A stretch of 64,000 nucleotides of DNA from Tissierella sp. (GTDB lineage: Bacteria > Bacillota > Clostridia > Tissierellales > Tissierellaceae): NCBI GenBank assembly GCA_012735585.1, contig JAAYGX010000124.1:1-64000 (forward strand), given 5' to 3'. The notes below the pieces were generated by a model. It worked only from the letters and a program-made list of their open reading frames with translations, had not been told where the DNA came from and did not search any database. Made by a program: the position numbers and the translations under genes. Shown piece by piece: positions 58,982 through 64,000 of this stretch; the first letter of the stretch is position 1; each line of letters opens with the position of its first letter.

Positions 58982-60739
58982 TTGAAAAAATGGTTTATAA
59001 GAAACAAGAATATAGATTACACTAAAATTGCTAAAGATTTAAATATAAGTGAGGTTATATCAAAGATTTTAGTAAATAGAGACATATTTGAATATAACCA
59101 AATCAATCGATTTTTAGAACCAAATATAGATAAGCTGCATTCTCCCACTTTGATGTTTGATTTAGTCAAGGGGGCAAAGATTATTGAAGAAATAATAGAT
59201 AATGGTGGAAAAATTAGAATCGTTGGAGATTTTGATGTAGATGGAGTTATGAGTGTATATATATTATATAGTTCACTAAAATCTCTAGGGGCCAAAGTTG
59301 ACTATAAAATACCTGACAGGATTCAGGATGGATATGGTATTAATGATGATATCGTCAGGGAGGCCAAAGAAGACGGCATAGAGCTAATAATCACCTGCGA
59401 CAATGGTATCGCAGCCCTAAAACAGATAGAGCTGGCTAAAAAGCTAAATATGAAGATTATAATAACAGATCATCATGAATTACCATATATTGAAGAAGAT
59501 GATGTAAAAAAATATATATTGCCAGAAGCAGATGCAGTTATAGATCCTAAAAACCCTAATTGCAATTATCCCTTTAAATCTATATGTGGTGCTGCAGTAG
59601 CCTATAAATTAGTCTATTATCTATATACGCTATACAATAAGGAAGAAGAGTGTCTAAAATATTTAGAATTTGTAGCCATAGCTACTGTATGCGATGTAGT
59701 AGATTTAGTGGACGAAAATAGAATCATAGTAAAATATGGATTAAATCTAATTAACAATACAGATAACACTGGACTTAAAGCTCTAATTGAAGTAGCTGAG
59801 GTAAAATTACCTGTATCCTCCTATCACTTAGGATTTATAATAGGACCTACAATAAATGCATCCGGTAGACTAGAGTCAGCATACAGAGCACTGGAACTGT
59901 TTCTTTGTCAAGATAAGGCGGAGGCTCTTAAAATAGCTAAATATTTAAGAGAAGTAAATGATGAGAGGAAATCATTGACAATCGCTGGATGTGAATCAGT
60001 AGTAGCTCAAATTGAAAATTCATCAATAAAAGATGATAAAATATTATTAGTCTATGAGCCGGATATCCATGAATCAGTAGCTGGTATAATTGCTGGTAGA
60101 GTCAAAGAAACATATAATAAACCTACTATTGTCTTGACTGATGGACAAGATGGGGTCAAAGGATCTGCAAGGTCTATAGAAGAATATAATATATTTGAAG
60201 AACTTTCTAGATGCAAAGATTTATTAAACAGATTTGGTGGACATCCTATGGCGGCAGGTCTTTCATTAGATAAGAAAAATATAGATATTTTACGAGAACG
60301 ACTAAACAGTTTATCAAAATTAACAGAAGACAACTTTGTAAAAAAAGTTTTTATCGACATGGCCCTGCCAATTGAATATATTAATTACAAACTAATAGAA
60401 GACCTAAACTCCTTAGAACCCTTTGGCATGGGAAATACAAAGCCTATTTTTGGAGATAAAAATTTAAAGATTAAAAGAATGTTCAAATTCGGGAATAATA
60501 ATAATGTTATTAAACTTATTTTAGAATCAAAGAAGGGAATAATAGTAGATGGTATAATTTTCTATGATGATGGTTCCTTTGAAGAGTCCATAATTAATAG
60601 ATACGGAGAAGATGAGTTAGAAAGAGTTTTAAAGGGTATGGATAATAATATTTCCCTAGATATTATATACTATCCCTCAATCAACGAATACATGGGAAAA
60701 ACAAGTATCCAAATAGTAATTCAAGGTTATAGAATATGA
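58982..60739 (+). CDS. recJ: single-stranded-DNA-specific exonuclease RecJ-like
   Basis: A 585-residue DHH/DHHA1 exonuclease. Motifs in order: IVGDFDVDGVMS (I), TCDNGIAA (II), ITDHHELP (III), VCDVVDL (IV), NASGRLESA, and the DHHA1 motif FGGHPMAAG. An OB-like C-terminal domain of about 130 residues follows. RecJ degrades single strands 5' to 3' in recombination and mismatch repair. TTG start after GCGGAGGT. It overlaps the upstream end of the next gene's region by 4 bases only if an alternative relA start is used. Confidence 0.94.
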   Translation: MKKWFIRNKNIDYTKIAKDLNISEVISKILVNRDIFEYNQINRFLEPNIDKLHSPTLMFDLVKGAKIIEEIIDNGGKIRIVGDFDVDGVMSVYILYSSLKSLGAKVDYKIPDRIQDGYGINDDIVREAKEDGIELIITCDNGIAALKQIELAKKLNMKIIITDHHELPYIEEDDVKKYILPEADAVIDPKNPNCNYPFKSICGAAVAYKLVYYLYTLYNKEEECLKYLEFVAIATVCDVVDLVDENRIIVKYGLNLINNTDNTGLKALIEVAEVKLPVSSYHLGFIIGPTINASGRLESAYRALELFLCQDKAEALKIAKYLREVNDERKSLTIAGCESVVAQIENSSIKDDKILLVYEPDIHESVAGIIAGRVKETYNKPTIVLTDGQDGVKGSARSIEEYNIFEELSRCKDLLNRFGGHPMAAGLSLDKKNIDILRERLNSLSKLTEDNFVKKVFIDMALPIEYINYKLIEDLNSLEPFGMGNTKPIFGDKNLKIKRMFKFGNNNNVIKLILESKKGIIVDGIIFYDDGSFEESIINRYGEDELERVLKGMDNNISLDIIYYPSINEYMGKTSIQIVIQGYRI

Positions 60740-60762
60740 TTTACACTGAAAAGGGTGAGGAA

Positions 60763-62931
60763 ATGAATACTATATTAGAAAAATTAATATCAACAATAGA
60801 ACAATATAATCCCCAAGCAGACATGTCTCTGATTATCAGAGCCTTTACCCTTGGAGAAGCAGCACATGATGGTCAAAAACGGAATTCGGGAGAAAGTTTT
60901 TTTATCCATCCTTTTAATGTAGCTATGATACTTGCTGATTTAAATATGGATACTCAGACGATTATAGCTGGACTTCTTCATGATGTAATTGAAGATACGG
61001 ATTATAGCTACGAAGATTTAGCTGGAGAGTTTGGCGAAGAGATCGCTGATTTAGTAGATGGAGTTACCAAATTAAAAAACCTTAATTATAAGACCAAACA
61101 AGAAAGTCAAGCTGAAAACCTAAGAAAAATGGTATTGGCTATGGCTAAGGATATCAGAGTTATTATTGTAAAGTTGGCTGATAGGCTACACAATATGAGG
61201 ACTTTAGAATATATGACTGATGAAAAGAAAAAGGAAAAAGCCTTAGAGACGCTTGAAATATATGCACCTATTGCCCATAGACTTGGTATTTCTAAGATTA
61301 AATGGGAATTAGAGGACCTATCCCTTAGATATTTAGAGCCTGAAAAGTATTATGACTTAGTTGAAAAGGTCTCAAGTAAAAGAAGAGAAAGGGAAGCTTT
61401 TATCAGTCAGATAATTCAATTACTATATGAAAAAGTAGGAGAAATGGGTATCCATTGTGAAATAAGCGGCAGACCTAAGAATTTCTATAGTATATATAAA
61501 AAAATGGCAGTACAAGGTAAAACCTTTGAGGAAATATATGACCTAACAGCAATTAGAATATTAGTAGATAATATAAAGGATTGTTATGGAGCTTTGGGTA
61601 TCGTTCATACACTGTGGAAACCAATTCCAGGTAGATTTAAGGACTATATAGCAATGCCAAAGCCTAATATGTATCAATCCCTTCATACTACGGTAATTGG
61701 GCCAAAAGGCGAAATATTTGAAGTACAAATTAGAACCTATGATATGCATAAAACTGCTGAGTACGGTATTGCTGCCCATTGGAAATATAAAGAAGGGGCT
61801 AGCAAGGCTGAAAACTTCGATAATAAACTTACATGGTTAAGACAACTTTTAGAGTGGCAAAATGACCTAAAGGATCCTAAGGATTTTATGGAGACATTAA
61901 AAATTGACTTCTTTACAGATGAAGTATTTGTCTTCACACCTAAGGGTGATGTTATCAACCTACCTGAAGGATCTACACCAATTGATTTTGCATATAGAGT
62001 CCATACAGATGTAGGTAATCGTTGTGTAGGAGCAAAAATTAATGGAAGAATCGTTCAACTAAACTATCAATTAAAAAATGGAAATATAGTAGAAATAATC
62101 ACATCTTCAAATGCAAATCCAAGTAGGGATTGGTTAAATATTGTTAAAAGTACCCAGGCTAAATCAAAAATAAGACAATACTTTAAGCTAAAGAATAAGG
62201 ATTCCAATGTATTAAAAGGTAAAGAAGGACTAGAGAAAGAGTTAAAGAGATTAGGATATAAGCCTAATGAAATCCTTAAGGATGAGTGGCTAAAAAGTAT
62301 AGCAGAAAAATTGAGCATCAACTCTATTGATGATTTATATGCCTCCATTGGTTATGGTAATGTAAAGCAAAACCAAGTGATTACAAAACTTAAGGATTTT
62401 TATGCTCAACATTACAAAACTGAATACGAAGAAGAATATATTGAAGAAAAACTTAAGAAAGCCCAAGTAAAAAAACCACATAGATCAAGCCAAGGTATCT
62501 CGGTAAAGGGTGTTGACAATATTAAAGTAAGATTTGCTAAATGTTGCAACCCTGTTCCTGGTGACGATATCGTAGGTTATGTAACTAAGGGTAGAGGGGT
62601 TTCAGTTCATAGAGCAGACTGTCCAAATACCAAAACAGAGGAAGACGAAGAAAGGATTATAGAAGTTGAATGGGATTCAGAGAAGAAGGCCTCTTATCAC
62701 GCAGAGATTCAAGTTAGGGCAATAGATAGACCAGGAATTTTAGCCGAGATTGCACTTCGAATTAATGATTTAGGACTGGGATTGGTAAATATTAATGCAC
62801 GGACAAACAAAGATAAAATCGTGGTTGTAAATATGACCCTTGAAATCAATAATATAGAACAATTACAGGATACAATGAGAAGATTAAGAAAGATAAAAAA
62901 TATAATCGATGCATATAGGGTTACTACCTAG
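60763..62931 (+). CDS. relA: bifunctional (p)ppGpp synthetase/hydrolase RelA/SpoT
   Basis: A 722-residue Rel enzyme: HD hydrolase domain (about 20-180) with [20 protein letters not shown] and [11 protein letters not shown]; synthetase domain (about 220-350) with [44 protein letters not shown] domain (about 380-445); helical and zinc-finger-like region (CCNPVPGD); and C-terminal ACT domain (about 645-720). Both catalytic domains look intact, so it both makes and removes (p)ppGpp. ATG 60763 follows AAGGGTGAGG; it stands 23 bases after recJ. Confidence 0.96.
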   Translation: MNTILEKLISTIEQYNPQADMSLIIRAFTLGEAAHDGQKRNSGESFFIHPFNVAMILADLNMDTQTIIAGLLHDVIEDTDYSYEDLAGEFGEEIADLVDGVTKLKNLNYKTKQESQAENLRKMVLAMAKDIRVIIVKLADRLHNMRTLEYMTDEKKKEKALETLEIYAPIAHRLGISKIKWELEDLSLRYLEPEKYYDLVEKVSSKRREREAFISQIIQLLYEKVGEMGIHCEISGRPKNFYSIYKKMAVQGKTFEEIYDLTAIRILVDNIKDCYGALGIVHTLWKPIPGRFKDYIAMPKPNMYQSLHTTVIGPKGEIFEVQIRTYDMHKTAEYGIAAHWKYKEGASKAENFDNKLTWLRQLLEWQNDLKDPKDFMETLKIDFFTDEVFVFTPKGDVINLPEGSTPIDFAYRVHTDVGNRCVGAKINGRIVQLNYQLKNGNIVEIITSSNANPSRDWLNIVKSTQAKSKIRQYFKLKNKDSNVLKGKEGLEKELKRLGYKPNEILKDEWLKSIAEKLSINSIDDLYASIGYGNVKQNQVITKLKDFYAQHYKTEYEEEYIEEKLKKAQVKKPHRSSQGISVKGVDNIKVRFAKCCNPVPGDDIVGYVTKGRGVSVHRADCPNTKTEEDEERIIEVEWDSEKKASYHAEIQVRAIDRPGILAEIALRINDLGLGLVNINARTNKDKIVVVNMTLEINNIEQLQDTMRRLRKIKNIIDAYRVTT

Positions 62932-62947
62932 GAGGGAATTTTTAGAG

Positions 62948-63397
62948 ATGAGAGCTGTAATACAAAGAGTAAAGGAAGCAAAAGTTACTGTAGAAAGTGA
63001 AGTTGTAGGAAGTATAGAAAAAGGCTTGTTAGTATTTTTAGGTGTTGGAGGAGAAGATCATAGCAAAGACTTGGATTATTTAGTAGAGAAGGTTTTGGGA
63101 CTAAGAATTTTTCAAGATGAAAACGACAAGATGAACCTATCTCTATTAGATGTAGAAGGCGACCTATTAGTAGTATCTCAATTTACATTATACGGAGATG
63201 TAAGGAAAGGTAAAAGACCAAGTTTTACAGATTCAGCCCATCCAGATCTTGGCGAGAAATATTATGAAGAATTTGTGCAAAAAGCTAGAGATAAAGGGGT
63301 AAAAGTGGAAACAGGAGTATTTGGTGCCGATATGGATGTGAGCCTTATAAATGATGGCCCTGTTACTATTTTACTCGACAGTAAAAAAATATTTTAA
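62948..63397 (+). CDS. dtd: D-aminoacyl-tRNA deacylase
   Basis: A 149-residue DTD enzyme that removes D-amino acids (and glycine) from mischarged tRNAs. It starts [15 protein letters not shown] and has [11 protein letters not shown] (the SQFTL motif) and NDGPVTILL (GP motif), the two active-site elements that form the chiral-proofreading pocket. ATG 62948 is the conserved start; AGGAGGGA lies about ten bases before it. relA-dtd-metallohydrolase is a common order in Firmicutes. Confidence 0.97.
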   Translation: MRAVIQRVKEAKVTVESEVVGSIEKGLLVFLGVGGEDHSKDLDYLVEKVLGLRIFQDENDKMNLSLLDVEGDLLVVSQFTLYGDVRKGKRPSFTDSAHPDLGEKYYEEFVQKARDKGVKVETGVFGADMDVSLINDGPVTILLDSKKIF

Positions 63398-63409
63398 GGG
63401 GGTTTTGTT

Positions 63410-64000
63410 TTGAAGATAATCAGAATTCCAGCGGGAATTTACGCGGTCAATTGTTATATCGTATATTCTACTGAAACACAAGAAGGTATAGTTGTAGATC
63501 CAGGTGGAGATGTGGAGACTATTTTGAAATCCATAAAAGACAATAATATAAAAATAAAAAATATTATCCTTACCCATGGACACGGTGATCATATAGGAGC
63601 CGTGTTAGATTTAAAAGAAAAACTTGATGTTCCAGTATTAATCCATAAAGATGACCTTATAATGATTCAAGATGCAAGTATGAATCTATCATCATCAATG
63701 GCTATGGGAGCTGTGGAAATTAAGCCAGATGAACTTTTAAAAGATAGAGATACTCTAGAAATAGGAAGCCAAACTATTGAGGTTATTCATACACCAGGTC
63801 ATACACCAGGTTGTATATCCCTTAAAATTGGCAGTTATTTAATCTCAGGAGATACTCTTTTTAAAGGTTCCATAGGAAGAACGGATTTAATGGGTGGCGA
63901 CTTTGACCAAATCATTAAGTCCATAAAAGAAAAACTGCTGGTACTAAATGATGAGACTATAGTATTACCTGGCCATGGAGATAACACTACAATTCTAGCA
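63410..64000 (+). CDS. metallo-beta-lactamase-fold hydrolase (glyoxalase II-like), cut by window end
   Basis: The first 197 codons of an MBL-fold hydrolase are present. The zinc site is THGHGDHIGA (HxHxDH), followed by HTPGHTPGC, SGDTLFKGSIGRTDL and LPGHGDNT, the pattern of small glyoxalase-II-like thioesterases that follow dtd in many Firmicutes. Its likely role is thioester hydrolysis; the substrate is unknown. TTG start at 63410 after AAGGGGG. The C terminus lies beyond the window. Confidence 0.93.
   Translation, partial: MKIIRIPAGIYAVNCYIVYSTETQEGIVVDPGGDVETILKSIKDNNIKIKNIILTHGHGDHIGAVLDLKEKLDVPVLIHKDDLIMIQDASMNLSSSMAMGAVEIKPDELLKDRDTLEIGSQTIEVIHTPGHTPGCISLKIGSYLISGDTLFKGSIGRTDLMGGDFDQIIKSIKEKLLVLNDETIVLPGHGDNTTILA

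Overview
The window looks like a chromosomal segment of a low-G+C, spore-forming, motile anaerobic Firmicute of class Clostridia, perhaps near Tissierellales; the order-level guess is inference. The grounds are A/T-rich codon use, strong GGAGG-type ribosome sites with frequent TTG/GTG starts, sporulation-type proteins (SpoVB-like flippase, SpoIID-like protein, BofC-like domain), a SCIFF peptide with its radical-SAM maturase, and sigma-28-type promoters in front of two chemoreceptors. Nearly everything reads left to right in short operons separated by clear hairpin terminators. The window opens inside a tRNA gene and closes inside a metallo-beta-lactamase-fold gene.

Layout. 1-1.2 kb: four tRNA genes (Thr, Tyr, Gly, Arg), a DUF1294 gene, and an inverted 35-bp copy of the inside of the tRNA-Arg gene, possibly a recombination scar. 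1.2-4.5 kb: an old-yellow-enzyme reductase on the minus strand, then proA-proB. 4.7-12.1 kb: a Crp-family regulator and a nucleoside uptake and cleavage operon (lipoprotein, double ATPase, two permeases, a flavoprotein of the disulfide-reductase fold lacking both redox cysteines, a nucleoside phosphorylase). 12.3-18.3 kb: an opine-dehydrogenase-like enzyme, a YtrA-type GntR/ABC operon with a visible operator, a DUF401 permease and an MtnX-like phosphatase. 18.3-23.6 kb: a SpoVB-like flippase (minus), glutamate formimidoyltransferase, a PHP phosphatase behind an 8-bp tandem repeat, and a tandem glycine riboswitch in front of an alanine/glycine symporter.

23.7-29.0 kb holds a kinase-regulator-isomerase-aldolase-alcohol dehydrogenase operon that fits the DHAP shunt for salvage of 5-methylthioribose or 5-deoxyribose, sugars left after S-adenosylmethionine by-products are cleaved. 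29.1-32.6 kb: acetamidase/formamidase (minus), a secreted serine hydrolase and a small membrane protein. 32.6-41.9 kb is the most novel-looking block: a PrpR-type sigma-54 activator, a near-consensus -24/-12 promoter, and a seven-gene operon (two UxaA-type dehydratase subunits, KdgT-like permease, DUF1537 kinase, PdxA2-like dehydrogenase, LarA-family racemase, glycerate kinase) that predicts degradation of a four-carbon or related sugar acid, with the LarA homologue possibly acting as a C2 epimerase.

42-48 kb: two paralogous dCache chemoreceptors, each with a TTAA-N15-GTCGATAW promoter, and a GH18 cell-wall-type protein. 48.1-50.5 kb: a zinc-dependent phospholipase C gene broken by a lost start and an in-frame stop, a possible structured RNA, an unrecognised protein, and a BofC-like protein whose ribosome site lies in a hairpin. 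50.6-56.7 kb: ruvC-ruvA-ruvB-spoIID-like-queA-tgt-yajC. 56.8-64 kb: a TIGR04086 membrane protein shortened by an in-frame stop, the SCIFF peptide and maturase, then recJ-like, relA/spoT, dtd and a metallo-hydrolase cut by the window end. No CRISPR array, insertion sequence or prophage was seen.
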